Positions 1 through 11,203 of a stretch of DNA of 64,000 nucleotides are shown here, in pieces. The notes under the pieces were generated by a model that was given only the letters and a program-made list of their open reading frames with translations, was not told the DNA's origin and did no database searches. Position 1 is the stretch's first letter; each line of letters starts with the position of its first letter. A program made the position numbers and the translations under genes. This DNA comes from Bombyx mori (Eukaryota > Arthropoda > Insecta > Lepidoptera > Bombycidae): positions 9,151,001-9,215,000 of the forward strand of contig NC_085119.1 of the NCBI RefSeq assembly GCF_030269925.1, read 5' to 3'.

Positions 1-314
1 TCTTAATTGAACTTCAATCAAATTTACTCACTTCAAATAGCTGAAAAGGTTTTTTTTGTTATGATATTTTTCCCAAATTTAAACTATTAAATGGCCCGGC
101 CCTCCTGTAAAACCGCAAAAAGGTCGCTTAAACCAAATAGCATTTCACCCCTCGATATATACAGCTTTATTGTTTAGGAACATATTTTGCTGCAGCAAAT
201 ATGAATTTAAGGCGCTCCCAATCAATAATATTCTGTACATCCTTACAAGCTTCAGTATTTGTTTTATATATCAGGGCTCAACAGTTTTATATTTCGCTCA
301 AATAGCCCGTTTTT
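1..314. other. AT-rich stretch, no gene seen
   Basis: No splice-bounded coding segment, RNA gene or recognisable repeat was found. The open frames here are short and AT-driven. Confidence 0.4.
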
Positions 315-835
315 TATTTCTTTTTTCCTACCTATGCTGTAGCCTTGAGAGGCTATATCAACGCCACCCTTTTTTTTTTTTTTGGTCAGGAGGAAATCGC
401 CGGACTTCCGCCCTCCCCTGGGGATGAAGGGCGGGGCATGTCGGAGTCGAACTGACTAAAACCTCCTGTCGCTCAACAACCCGCGTCCGAACCTCGCATG
501 AGACAGAACCCATGAAAAGGCAAAGGGGGGAAAGTGAAGCTTTTAGGACACAAGGACCGGGCGAATCGCCTCGACGGTCCTACGACCAGCCGAAGGATCA
601 GCCAGCCGTCTGGACCATGACTCCAGCATCAACGCCACCCTAGCTTATAAGTTAGCTCTCGGGACTCAAACCGGAGGCGTTGCTAACACTGGCTCTAGCA
701 AGAGCAGTGCTTCGCAGAACCTACTGCCAGATCGGAAACGCGACCCACTGAGAAGATCCGGCGAGGACGGTGACCGGTGCTTGAGGTACCTAAAAGCACC
801 GTTAATGGATCGGGAGGACCCGTAATGACGTGTGT
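315..835 (-). repeat. J1 LINE 3'-end fragment, interrupted by a nested insertion
   Basis: Read on the minus strand this is the 3' end of the J1 Jockey-type LINE family, whose near-complete member lies at 42627-47788. The T-rich left edge is the poly(A) side. The short inverted segment CTTGAGAGGC and the block around 690-835 match the other J1 tails in the window. The copy is split by a separate insertion at 371-627. The identity rests on direct comparison with the other copies here. Confidence 0.8.
371..627 (-). mobile_element. GC-rich retroelement 3' fragment nested in J1, with 14-bp target-site duplication
   Basis: A GC-rich segment beginning with a run of T (a minus-strand poly(A) tail) is flanked by the exact direct repeat ATCAACGCCACCCT at 357-370 and 628-641. 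Poly(A) plus a 14-bp duplication shows target-primed insertion of a 5'-truncated non-LTR element. The sequence differs from the J1, J2 and R1-type tails in this window, and I cannot name the family. Confidence 0.75.
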
Positions 836-841
836 TTTTTA

Positions 842-1337
842 CTGTGCAGTAGTTTAACTATAAGGCGGCAGGGCTGGTCAAAATGACACGGGCCTACGAA
901 CTTGAAGTAAGGTAAATTTTTACATTTGTATAAATTCAAAATTTTATATATATTGAGAGCCCATCTAATGATCGTACCACCAACCTTAGATGGTACAGTT
1001 CGCCACTGATGGGAAGTTTTTTATTAGTCTAGACGAGTAGTTTATGTTAGACCAAACGCCACATACATTGCAACAAAATTATTTTGTAACATGATCCATG
1101 AGATCAAAGTATCGATCCCGCTCTTAAATCTACTAAATCAAGTTTTGTTTTGTAAAGTGAATCTTATTCTTATCTTTTATATCATTGTTTGATACCACCA
1201 ATATGGATTTACGTTAGCAAAAATCTTATCTAAAATATAATTTCGAAGATAATTATTAATATATTTATATGGTACCTCATAGTTCACTGTTCTGACCTAG
1301 CTTATTAAAATTTAATACGAAAAGTAGTCTACGTACA
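842..1337. other. AT-rich stretch, nothing recognised
   Basis: No coding, RNA or repeat signal could be supported. The missing last exon of the neighbouring IF3 gene was looked for here and not found. Confidence 0.35.
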
Positions 1338-2560
1338 AGTGACAATAATCATCATCAGCCTGTATCTTTCCACTGCTGGATGTAAGCCCTTCCCATAGTC
1401 CGCCACAATAAATAGTTCTACCCCTTCCGCATCAAGTCTCTTCCTGCATATCGCCCCAAGTCATCGTTCCATTGGGTAGGGGTACGCCCAACGCTGTGTC
1501 TACAGGTACGTGGTCTCCAGTACAAAACGTGCCTGCTCCGTCGGCCCAGCGCTACTTAAGCTTGCTACTCTTTAGGGCTATGTGGGTTATTTTGGCTCTT
1601 CGATGGAATTTTTCATTTCTAATTCCATCCATCAAAGAAATTCCGAGCATACCCCATTTCATACCACGCTGAGTGACTTTGAACCTCCGGACTAGACCTA
1701 CGATCAATATCAGCGCCATATGTCATGACCGGTAGCACGCAAGTGTTGAAGACCTTTGTCTTTAAGCATTGCAGGAATTCTGAGACAAAGATATGGCAAA
1801 GTTTCACATACGCAACCCATTCGAATTGTATCCGCCTATGAGCTTGCCTCTCGAAGTTGGTCCTGCCTAACTGAACAATTTGGCCCAGTGTAGTTTGACA
1901 CAACTTCGAGTGCCGCAGATTCGTTTTGCTCATGGAAGTTTCTAGAGCCAACACCATGGGGTCGTAATACAGGTTCTCCGCAATCTTGTACTACCGCTTT
2001 CGCGTCGAAATCCCCGTCACTGCGATATAATGAGTCTCGGAGGTTCTCTTGGTGCGTTCAATGGTTATTACGATATCGTCTTAAAACACCCTGCAAACTT
2101 CATCAGAGTATGTCAATGAAGGAGCGTATGTATTAGAGTTTTACTACAAGATACGCAAACCGCGTCACTGACTTCCGTAATGCATGTAGTTGACAAAGAC
2201 TTTGTGAACCAGCTAATATTCTGAGATCCTTCTTGATAGAAAATAATGTTTCCTGAGGTTTTCTCCTCCTCTTCCTCTATGCCATTAATATGCCATTTTA
2301 TTGTGCTCTATATGCTGTCTTTAGCCCTTTGAAATGTTCAGCTTTTAGCAATGTCCGGGTATTACACACACAGGGGTACCGCCGTTTATGTCAACCAGAT
2401 ATCACTGCGGTATTTTTAGCACCCTCTGGCCCTCCGTGACCTTTTCGGCTGACCATGAATAGCGGGACTGTGAGCCTTTAATTTTCTGCTTTGTTCATTG
2501 GCATATGGAATGGTTCACCACGCTTGACCGGCGTGTTGGTGACTGCAGTTCTGTGTCCCA
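1338..2560 (-). mobile_element. Decayed RTE-type LINE, reverse transcriptase 3' part
   Basis: On the minus strand, 1619-1957 encodes a segment resembling the C-terminal part of insect RTE-like reverse transcriptases, including the signature VFNTCVLPVMTYGA. Frameshifted pieces continue to about 1340 with the familiar end GGLWEGLTSSSGKIQADDDY. Upstream fragments to about 2560 look like decayed RT sequence but are less certain. There are several stops and shifts, so it is dead. It lies downstream of the IF3 exons and may sit in an intron of that gene. Confidence 0.65.
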
Positions 2561-3039
2561 TCACTAGGGCCTACTGCTGCCCATGTCCTGATATGTTATT
2601 TTATATATGATTTATTATCAGTGATTATACCGCCATCTGTCAGTCGCTAGAGCCTCTCTGTCTGTTAGCTAGCAGGGTGCATTTCATTGCTAGCCTTTTT
2701 ACACCACCCCCCGTAACATAATAATTAATAAAAAAAATTACTACTGTTTTCTAACAGATCATAGATATTTGTGAGTAGGATAATACATTAATCAGGTAGT
2801 TTCATATGTGAAGCGAACTTGTAAGTAATAACTACTTATTAAAAATTAAAACTACTTTTTGAGTTTATTCTCATGTTTATTAATGTCGTTGATTTATTTC
2901 CAATGTTATTGTTTCCAGTTTTCAGTCACAGGAGACTAGCCTCACAACACCTTGAGCATAACAAAGACAAGATTAAACTGTAAAAGTAGTTATGTCTAGG
3001 ACTTAAGTAAATGTCAAACTATTTAACTGTGTTACTTCA

Positions 3040-4185
3040 TTATGTACGCACCAATACTTGTGAGGATTGTCCTCCTTCACCTGCTAAAACTACTTTAACT
3101 TCATACTGTTTCTCTACTAATTTTCCCATTTTTCTCACACTGGTCATTAGATCGTGTTCAGATATTTTTGATGACAAAATCATCAATTTCTGGCCTTTAA
3201 CTGAACTGTTCTGCCGAGCGAGTTTTTTTTCTTTCCGTCTTTCAAGTTCTTCCTCGTGAAATTCTGCATTAGTCATCAGCCTAAAAATAAAAGGCAGCTA
3301 ATTATAATTGTTCTCGTACTTACACAACGTAGTTGTGTATTTTAAAGTGCTTGGGACTAACATTGTCTTTTCTTCAAAAATAAATCTTGAAATGCAATTG
3401 ATGCAATTGATGCAACTAAAATTTTAGCCAAGGTGGGTGAGCAGCTTTCGGAATGTAGTGTCTCTAACATCTAATTATAAAGTGATTTGGGGCCTCTTCT
3501 GCTTGGTCTTGGTAATTATAGGTTAATTAAGCAATTATATCAACCATTAATGACCTTCATTTGACCCAGAAGAAAATCAACCGTCACTTCTGGAGCCTAA
3601 ATATCTACATTTCTTTCTTTCAGCCCAGAGACATCCACAGCTGGACATTAGCCTCCCCCAAGCCTCACCACAAATGAATAAATATGAATATGAATTCCCA
3701 AGCATCATGGAAACAGTCATCAACTCATAGTCAACAATAGAAAGCAAAATACTGGGCCAGAAGAGTAAATCACATGATAGGGTGTACTTGCTTAGCACTG
3801 TTTTTTATGGATACATCACTATATAAGACAGGTGCAAAAATTCTATTGTACAGTACATTGTGCGTTGTCGTAACTATAATTTAAAAAAAATTGATAGTCA
3901 GATTTTATCTAAAAATCACGATTTTCATACTTACTTGTAAATTGGCCGTCTAGTTTTTACATCTACATCTTGAACTTTTACAAGTTTTAATTCACGTTTT
4001 ACCGATAGATTTTGGGCATTTTTTAAATCTATTATACTAACTGAATTGTCTGTACCAATTAAGGTAATTCTGTTTTCGAAGTTTTTTCTTTTAGGTACAT
4101 TTTTTCCTTCTGCGTTTATAATTGTGGTAACCGGTCGATATTCTAATATTTTTTTTAAATTAAATAGCACTGCGTATTTATTCAT
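3040..4185 (-). CDS. mtIF3: Mitochondrial translation initiation factor 3 (3' end unresolved)
   Basis: IF3 binds the small ribosomal subunit and controls start-codon selection; this one is presumably imported into mitochondria. Exon 1 (4185-3935) starts at an ATG with a basic, hydrophobic N-terminus suited to a mitochondrial presequence, then an IF3-N-like segment (RITLIGTDNSVSIIDL). It ends at a strong donor, GTAAGT. Exon 2 (3280 leftward) joins in frame, giving YKLMTNAEFHEEELERRK, then the IF3-C first half (KISEHDLMTSVRKMGKLVEK). The frame meets a stop at 3042-3040, about 50 residues short of a normal IF3-C domain. A possible donor (CAA|GTATTG) at 3058/3057 would avoid that stop, but no following exon was found. 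The family call is firm; the C-terminus is not. Confidence 0.8.
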
Positions 4186-4520
4186 AGCGCCACAAAATCA
4201 ACACGTTATTGAATAAAATAGGTATATATTTAATATTATTCTCGATGTATGTACATCTATTATTATGTAGTAGGTAATTGTTTAACTCTTATCAATATTA
4301 TCAATTTAAAAAACACAATCTGTTAAAATTAAAAACTGCACCCCAATGTTTCGTAAGTTTCACTGATTTCTAGATTCTCTTTGGGGTAAGTCAAAATAAA
4401 AAGCAAATTAATAATGTAAATATTTTTTGACTTAATTGAAGATAAAGGCAGACATTTAAACGTCATTTGACATTTGACACATGGAAAAGGATATTGCACA
4501 GACCTTAAATTTCATAATTC
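4186..4520. other. 5' flank of the IF3 gene
   Basis: AT-rich region upstream of the IF3 start on the minus strand and left of a SINE. It probably includes the IF3 promoter, but no clear TATA or initiator could be assigned. Confidence 0.3.
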
Positions 4521-4934
4521 AAGTCGTCGTGGCCTAAAGGATAAGACGTTCGGTGCATTCGTATGTAGCGATGCACCGATGTTCGAATCCCGCCTGCGGG
4601 TACCAATTTTTCTAATGAAATACGTACTTAACAAATGTTCACGATTGACTTCCACGGTGAAGGAATAACAACGTGTAATACAAATCAAACCCGCAAAATT
4701 ATAATCTTGTGAGTCCGCACGAGTAGGTACCACCTCCCTGCCTATTTCAGCCGTGAAGCAGTAATGCGTTTCGGTTTGAAGGGTGGGGCAGCCATTGTGA
4801 CTATACTGAGACCTTAGAACTTTTATCTCAAGGTGCGTGGCGCATTTACGTTGTAAGTGTCTATGGGCTCCAGTAACCACTTAACATCAGGTGGGCTCTG
4901 AGCTCGTCCACTCATCTAAGCAATAAAAAAAAAA
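4521..4934 (+). mobile_element. tRNA-headed SINE, near full length
   Basis: The head carries a pol III A box (TGGCCTAAAGG) and a B box (TGTTCGAATCC), so it is tRNA-derived. The body and 3' end match the copies at 48252-48692, 13861-14100 and 14425-14748. It ends in CAATAAAA and an A run. Relative to the 48252 copy it lacks a short internal segment in the middle. It probably belongs to the Bm1-type SINEs of Bombyx, but the name needs a database check. It is inserted between the IF3 and RpL39 genes. Confidence 0.9.
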
Positions 4935-4949
4935 CTTCAGTGGTATATT

Positions 4950-5245
4950 GATACCGTCGCTTTTTGGCGGGAACACAAGGTGTGATGTTGTGCGATTTGT
5001 TTTATTTTGTCTGTTTAGTGTTTGTTCAGGTTTAAAAGTGTAATAACGGTGGTTTATTAACTGCTTAGTATCTTTGAAAGTCATGAAAATGCACAAATGT
5101 GGAAAAATGAAACAAAGCCGCTGGACGTAACTTCTCGGGATCCTCCAAAAAGTCCATTGAAAAAATCTTAATAAGCGATCACCATTTTACTGAGATTATA
5201 TTTCATCCCATATTGTCTCATCTCATTTTATTTAATTTCATCGCA
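4950..5245 (+). repeat. Unclassified interspersed repeat, copy 1 of an inverted pair
   Basis: About 295 bp, closely similar to the reverse complement of 38495-38812. Shared landmarks include TTTTTGGCGGGAACAC, AATAACGGTGGTTTATTAA and GACGTAACTTCTCGGGATCC, followed by a TTTCA-type short tandem repeat at the right edge. Copy 1 lacks about 15 bp near its left end. No coding potential or inverted termini were recognised. It lies about 520 bp upstream of the RpL39 start. Confidence 0.75.
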
Positions 5246-5725
5246 GTTAATTAATTTCTCAAATTAATCATTTTCATTTCTGTTGGAAGGTTAAATTTGA
5301 GGGGATTGGGTTCTGTAGGTGATGAGGGGCTATTTAAAAACACAACTGCTTCATTATAATTATATTGCAGATTGCTGGAACACTTTTACACCATTATACA
5401 ATTATTATTTTTATATTTTTTATAAAACTATTTCATGATTCTCTTGCCGTGTCTAGATGAGAAGTACTGACATTTTCTTACGAGAATACAATGATCTGTT
5501 TTTTTAAACATTTAAAATAATTCTAATATTCGAAATCTAATCAAGTGTCAAGTGTTGCCTGCCATTACATTTAATATACAAACTCCAACAATTTCATTTC
5601 ATTTCACTCCATATTATCATATTTTATAAAAATAAATTAAATATAAATTAAAATAAGACATGACTTAAAGGTCTTAGCTACCAGGTCATAAAATCCCTTA
5701 AAAAAAATTAAAGCAACGCTGGCAA

Positions 5726-5740
5726 CATTCTTTCACTTTG
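5726..5740 (+). promoter_or_regulatory. Pyrimidine-rich initiator (TOP-like) of RpL39
   Basis: The run ATTCTTTCACTTTG, 24-38 bases before the start codon, resembles the polypyrimidine transcription starts of insect ribosomal protein genes, which give mRNAs with a 5'-terminal oligopyrimidine tract. The exact start site is inferred from this motif only. Confidence 0.45.
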
Positions 5741-5763
5741 TTTTGACAACTTGATTGTTCAAA

Positions 5764-8455
5764 ATGGTTAGTATTGGGATTGGGAATATTTATAAAAATC
5801 TCTGTAATCTAATTACAAATGTGGAATATATTTATCTTAATTTCATGATTGATGTTTCAGTCGGCCCATAAGACGTTTATTATTAAGCGCAAATTGGCCA
5901 AAAAGCTGAAACAAAACAGACCCATTCCTCAGTGGGTAAGGATGCGCACAGGAAACACTATTCGGTAAGTAATTATTCAGTTCTTACAACAGCACCAATT
6001 AATTACCTATCCAAAGTGCAGAACATCTTATTTATTCATATTTTATTACATTATTATCATTATTTAATAATTTTAACATTAATTGTTTGGAGGTTAAGTA
6101 TGCTGGTAAATATAAAACCAGGTGTTTAGATCTGCCGCACAGATAGAAAATTTTCCATTTTATTGTGTAGAAGTATGTAGTACTGGACTCTTGCTTTTTA
6201 ATTTATTAATTTAATTCGTATTTCGTGTTTTCGGTTTAGTTCTCTATCTATCTATCTATCTCTTAGGTTTATGGCGTTTCCTTTTAGATTTCGCCAATGT
6301 CAAGTGTATTTAATCCTCTGCTTTCTATAGCGGGCTTCGTGAACGAGCAAGGTTTAGTTTTTAGTTCTCTTGGTACAAATTGAGTAATATAAAGTCACTA
6401 TTCTGACAAAATAAACAACCGGTCTGAAAAGTTGACTTGCGTGTTCTACTGCTATAAAATAGGTCTCGGCAGCAACATTAGGTACCTACCTACATCAAGA
6501 ACTAAACCTGCAGTCTTAGAAAATGAGTTCACTAAGATTGGACTATATCCCAGTAGGTAAATATTTATGAGTGACACACATGATTGAACAAAGTGCTCAG
6601 TCTGGTGACTAGAAAACTCTTCATTAATAACTTTTTATTAATTTCATTAATAAGTACCTAGCTTTCTTATGTTAAATGTGTTGTAAAAAAGACTAAAAAC
6701 AATATAATGAAATCATTTTATTTTCCAAATCCATTTACTTAAAGTTTCAATTTCTTGATCAATCTGACAATTTAAGGTGCATTTAGGTTAGTAATTATGC
6801 TAGGAGGTCAATAAGCGAATATCCAGACACTGCTGCTTTTTTGGCGTAATTAAATGTATCTTGTGGTTGCTTATTTTGATCTGATATGGAAACTACTTTT
6901 TTACCTAAAATAGGGAATAGAAAAAATCCAAATACTAAAAAAACGATTCTGAATAATATGGTTGTTGCTGATATAAAACCTGAAGAGTAGAAAGAATAAC
7001 CTTTCACCTGTTGAAGTGCTAAAACAATTAAAATGACAATCGAACCCTTCGGAATCCGGGTGGGTGCTCAATAGACGACAGACGATGATATAAAGATACC
7101 TTAGTTCTTTCTGTGTTCAAAAAGCCTTAAATATCAAGAAAGGATCTTTATAGACAATTAACAATATTAACAATTGATGATATAATTATAGACAGCAGTT
7201 TCGGTTTGAAGGGTGGGGCAGCCGTTAACTATACTGAGACCTTAGAACTTATATCTCAAGGTGGATGGAGCATTTACGTAGTAGATGTCTATGGGCACCA
7301 GTAACCACTTAACAACAGGTGGGCTGTGAGTTCGTCCAACCAAGTAGTAAAAAAAAAATTGCACATTATTCCAATGACAAAGAATGTCCTTGGCAACCAT
7401 GTCCACAAAAATTGGTATTTAAAATAACAATTAAAATTAAAATATGAAATGTGAGAAAATAATATTAATATAGTGTAAACACTATATAACGACACTGGAG
7501 GGACTATGCATTTTATGGCATCATAGGATGCTATCATTAAATGGAAAGAAGAAAAATCAGAATTATAAAAAAAACTTTATTTCAAACTATTGTAGTGTTA
7601 GTAATTATGTACATAAAAACAATCTTATTTGAACACAGGTTGTTTTGCCTGACTTCTTACTGTCCCAGTAATTTTATTGTACTTTTTTACTTATTTTATT
7701 CATATCTTACGATATTGAGGCAACTGATAAACAAAGTACTTTGCCAATACTTTAGCTGGTTCAAAAGTTTTAATGCTCATTGGAGGCTCAGGATCATCTT
7801 TCTCATCTTCTTCATCCAACAATTATTACTTAATTGTGGTTGTTATTGAGAGGGTGTAATGCTATATAGAGTGTATCATGGTATGGGAGACAAGCTAAAC
7901 CCACCAAAGCCAAGGGAATTGGACGCTTTAGGCCCTTAGGGAATTAGTCATTAAATCAAGTGACTTCACATGGAGTTACTGTAGTAATTTTAGTTGTGTA
8001 CAACTCACGATAACTGAAAAATACTAGTGACAAAGAAGGATTTATAATTCAATCACATTGACAACAAATTAGGATTAAAATTTTCAGTACACATCCATTT
8101 CTATTTAAAAATAGTTCAGTATTTTTGCTCCTCTGTTTGTCAAGGGAAACTCTTAAGTGATTACTGACAGATTTAGCATTTAAATTTTTTTTGTATAGGT
8201 CAAAAGAGAAAACTGAAAACCAAAATTAATCTTAATGTTATAACTATGTTATAATGACTATGATAATAATGGTTTTAATTTGGATCATCTACCTAATATT
8301 AGTTTTAGTGCATGACTATATAGCTAAATATGTGACATTAAACTTTAATAATACATGTTATTATGATTTTAATATGAATGCATTTCAATCGTTTTTTTTA
8401 TTTCAGATATAACGCTAAGAGGCGTCACTGGAGAAGGACAAAGCTCAAGTTGTAA
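5764..8455 (+). CDS. RpL39: 60S ribosomal protein L39 (eL39)
   Basis: A complete 51-residue protein in three exons: 5764-5766 (the ATG alone), 5861-5964 and 8407-8455. Donors are GTTAGT and GTAAGT; acceptors are TTTCAG. The protein begins [19 protein letters not shown], contains [18 protein letters not shown] and ends [11 protein letters not shown], matching eL39 in length and almost throughout. eL39 is a very basic protein lining the ribosomal exit tunnel. The single-codon first exon lets the initiator lie next to the polypyrimidine start. Intron 2 (2.4 kb) carries a SINE fragment at 7197-7358. AATAAA follows 27 bp after the stop. Confidence 0.97.
7197..7358 (+). mobile_element. tRNA-headed SINE, 3' fragment
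   Basis: 5'-truncated copy of the SINE family, from the TTTCGGTTTGAAGGGTGGGG block to an A run. It lies in intron 2 of RpL39 in the sense orientation, with several substitutions relative to the 48252 copy. Confidence 0.85.
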
Positions 8456-8481
8456 GCTTGTGAATGTGTTAAATGTAATCT

Positions 8482-8487
8482 AATAAA
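8482..8487 (+). promoter_or_regulatory. Polyadenylation signal of RpL39
   Basis: AATAAA lies 27 bases after the RpL39 stop codon, giving the short 3' UTR usual for ribosomal protein genes. Confidence 0.8.
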
Positions 8488-8875
8488 AACCCTGTAAAGT
8501 CAAAAGTCAAATTTTATTTAAACCTTTACTTTTAGTATTTTTTAGAAATATTACATAGATAGATTAACAATGTTTTTTTTTTGTTTGGTTTATATCAATT
8601 TAGCTGCTATTAAAGACACTGAAACTAACAAAATTGACAAAAAAGTAGTGGACGTCTTTTTTCAAACGAGGTATAAGGAATTTCTAGCAGTAGGCGGCGG
8701 CTTGGCTTTGGTATTGCTAATACTTACAAGTGACTGACTATTTACTATCGTGTAGACTGCTCGTCCACAAAGAATTTAAAAAACATTAAATAGGTATTTA
8801 AAAATAGATTAAATATAATAATATAAGATATAATGATTACCTGCCTATGTACGAAGTTCTGGTGAACAATAAAAG

Positions 8876-9625
8876 CCTTTTTTTCGGGCAGAGGCCCTCT
8901 ATAGGGGTCGCACACGGTATGTGGGACTTGACGGTCGGCAGATTTTGAAAGCGGACCGCGGGCCCAAGGATGATGCCTACCCACCAACCCCCACCATACG
9001 TCCGATCTCCGCCCGAGGTCAGAACCCGGGTAGAGTAGACGAGTTTCCGTGGTCAATACTACAACACGACTCGCGGCACTATCCTGAGAACACTTGACTG
9101 ACGGGTCGTCAAGGCGATCGTCGACGACCAACGACGCCGGTCCCCACGGTACACCGTCAGGTCCCTGGGCGGTGCAGCTGGTGTTCTAGAACCAACTTTC
9201 CAGATCGGAACGCGATACACCCTCAACCGGGTTGCCCTCCTACAGCACACCCAGCGACGACGGTAACGCGGACCACAGCCGCCGACGCGTCGTCCCATCC
9301 TCCTGGTGCCAGCGCGCTAGCTACGATAGTGTGCGGCGCAGCCTTGACCCCCTCAGGTCGCGCAGCGAACATCACCGGGGAAAAAGAGCTCTGTCTCTTT
9401 CTGCGAGATGGTGGACTCTCTGAAGTCGAGTATCGCCTACCAGGACTTGTTGGGGCTACCGTGGTCCTACCTTCGCGACGAGAACACGGCACTGCTCCGC
9501 GAAAGCGGGAAGACCGCGAGCGCGCGTGCTCCGCCATGTCCTCGTCGTAGTCATTGCAGTGATGGCATCTGTTCCCTCCGGGCGAAGAGAGGCGGCCGAG
9601 GAGATATATAAGACCTGCTTTATGT
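8876..9625 (-). mobile_element. R1-type LINE, decayed 3' end of ORF2 plus 3' UTR
   Basis: GC-rich minus-strand insertion whose left edge is a T run (poly(A) side). At its right end the minus strand reads RCHHCNDYDEDMAEHA followed, in shifted frame, by PAFAEQCRVLVAKVG. This is the C-terminal cysteine-histidine region typical of R1-clade ORF2 proteins. Several frameshifts follow, so the copy is 5'-truncated and inactive. The UTR part (8876-9190) is clearly related to 28979-29310. Clade assignment is from motif recognition. Confidence 0.7.
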
Positions 9626-10109
9626 ACTAGTAGAAATATATAAAGTGTATAATCTATGACTAGTATTGAGTCTAGTCTCTAGGTGTAGTCTTGAGCCGCG
9701 ACGCAGATTATTTCGGCTGATTTCTTACGGCGAAGTAGTCGTTTGTGGTCGAATGCAAATAAGACTTCAATCACTTGTCAGAAATCTTATTTAATTTGGC
9801 AAAATGCTAAAAATCATTTCAAAAAATTATATAATGATAATTCAACTTGCCTAAAATTAAAGACGAAGCATTAGCGAATTTGAAAAGCCGCTTTGTTTCA
9901 ATACTAGGTCAAATGTTACTGTTTTTTAGGCAGAATTAAAAACAGGTACATAATAAAGCAATAGTTTGGTATTTATTTTAAATAATTGTATTAACACTAG
10001 CATTTATTGCTTGTACTTGCAGTAAAGGTTTAGCAATATCACAATTTATAATACTGAAAGGCTCAGAACGCCAATTTCATTCCCATGTAAATATGAGACT
10101 TATACTATG
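9626..10109. other. Intergenic, nothing recognised
   Basis: Between the R1-type fragment and the 3' end of the small minus-strand gene. No repeat or coding signal was supported, apart from the presumed 3' UTR of that gene near 10000-10109. Confidence 0.3.
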
Positions 10110-10574
10110 TCAAGTTGTGTCTTCTTTTGACCCATTTATATGGTTCTCTTCTTTCTTCAACGCTCCTGATTGGATTAGTAGGTCTTCTAACAATAGATCA
10201 TTGTCTAATATTTCACCACTGCCTGTGCGCTGAAATAAATTAAATATATATATATATATTTTATCAATGCCAAGTGCGTTTTTATTAGACTTGTGAAGTT
10301 TAATACTGTTTTTTAATTACCTGTTGAGCACTAACAGACCGAGCCATTAGTTTCTGTAAATATTTATCTCTTCGGTGCTGCTCTCTTATACTTCTGAGCC
10401 GGTTGAAGTCATCTATATCGGGTTCTTCCTCCCCATCCACATCATCGACTGAAAGGAGTAAGTAAGAAATAGGCTTTAATCGAAACAATTTAATACTATT
10501 CATGTTTTTTTTTTAAATATTCTGAATACCTACAAATACGAACCATAGATTTTTTTATCGGAACTCACTGACAT
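10110..10574 (-). CDS. Unrecognised 92-residue acidic/basic protein gene
   Basis: Three exons join without frame break: 10574-10544, 10448-10321 and 10229-10110 (279 nt). The protein begins MSVSSDKKIYVDDVDGEEE, continues DIDDFNRLRSIREQHRRDK and LQKLMARSVSAQQ, and ends HINGSKEDTT. It is hydrophilic, with an acidic N-terminal third, a charged probable helix and an acidic-leucine segment (ILDNDLLLEDLLIQ). No signal peptide or membrane segment is visible. Acceptors (TTTCAG twice) and the second donor (CAG|GTAATT) are good. The first donor (G|GTTCGT) is weak, so the first ten residues are the least certain. I do not recognise the family. Confidence 0.55.
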
Positions 10575-10944
10575 GCCTCATTAACAATACCAACTCGATC
10601 GCGGTCGCGTTATTTGCTATATAATACTATATATGATATAACAACATACATATTTTATCGCCGGATCTTTAAACTATTGTGTTGGGTGACGTCTTATGAC
10701 TGGTAGCCATTTGACACTCCAGCTGTGAGCTTGTTAAACCATTCATACATTGAAACCAGCGTTATCCAAATTGATGCCTACGAATTTTATACACATAATC
10801 GCGCCATTATTTTTATAATTAATTCAATGAGATCATATTCACGCTTTTTTCCTATCCTATTGTACCCGTGCTTGCATAATTATAATACGTCTAATAATAG
10901 TAAACGTTCGCTATCGTAGGACACCACTACAAAACGCAGACGTG

Positions 10945-11203
10945 TATTTTTTATTTTTTATTGCTTAGATGGGTGGACGAGCTCACAGCCCACCTGGTTT
11001 TAAGTGGTTACTGGAGCCCATAGACATCCACAGCGTAAATGCGCCACCCACCTTGAGATACAAGTTCTAAGGTCTCAAGTATAATTACAATGGCTGCCCC
11101 ACCCTTCAAACCGAAACGCATTACTGCTTCACAGCAGAATTAGGCAGGGTGGTGGTACCCACCCGCGCGGACTCACAAGAAGTCCTACCACCAGTAAGAA
11201 GCA
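10945..11203 (-). mobile_element. tRNA-headed SINE, 5'-truncated, antisense
   Basis: Begins with a T-rich tail and TTATTGCTTAGATGGGTGGA, the complement of the SINE 3' end, and runs to CCTACCACCAGTAA. The tRNA-like head is missing. Confidence 0.9.

Noticed and set aside
4521..4610. Possible tRNA gene
   Set aside because: A and B boxes are present but the sequence does not fold as a complete tRNA and runs into a SINE body with an A tail; the same holds at 48252.
6241..6262. CTAT short tandem repeat as a satellite feature
   Set aside because: Only about five units; an ordinary intron microsatellite.
9223..9611. Several open frames on both strands
   Set aside because: They fall within the frameshifted R1-type LINE and reflect high GC content, not host genes.
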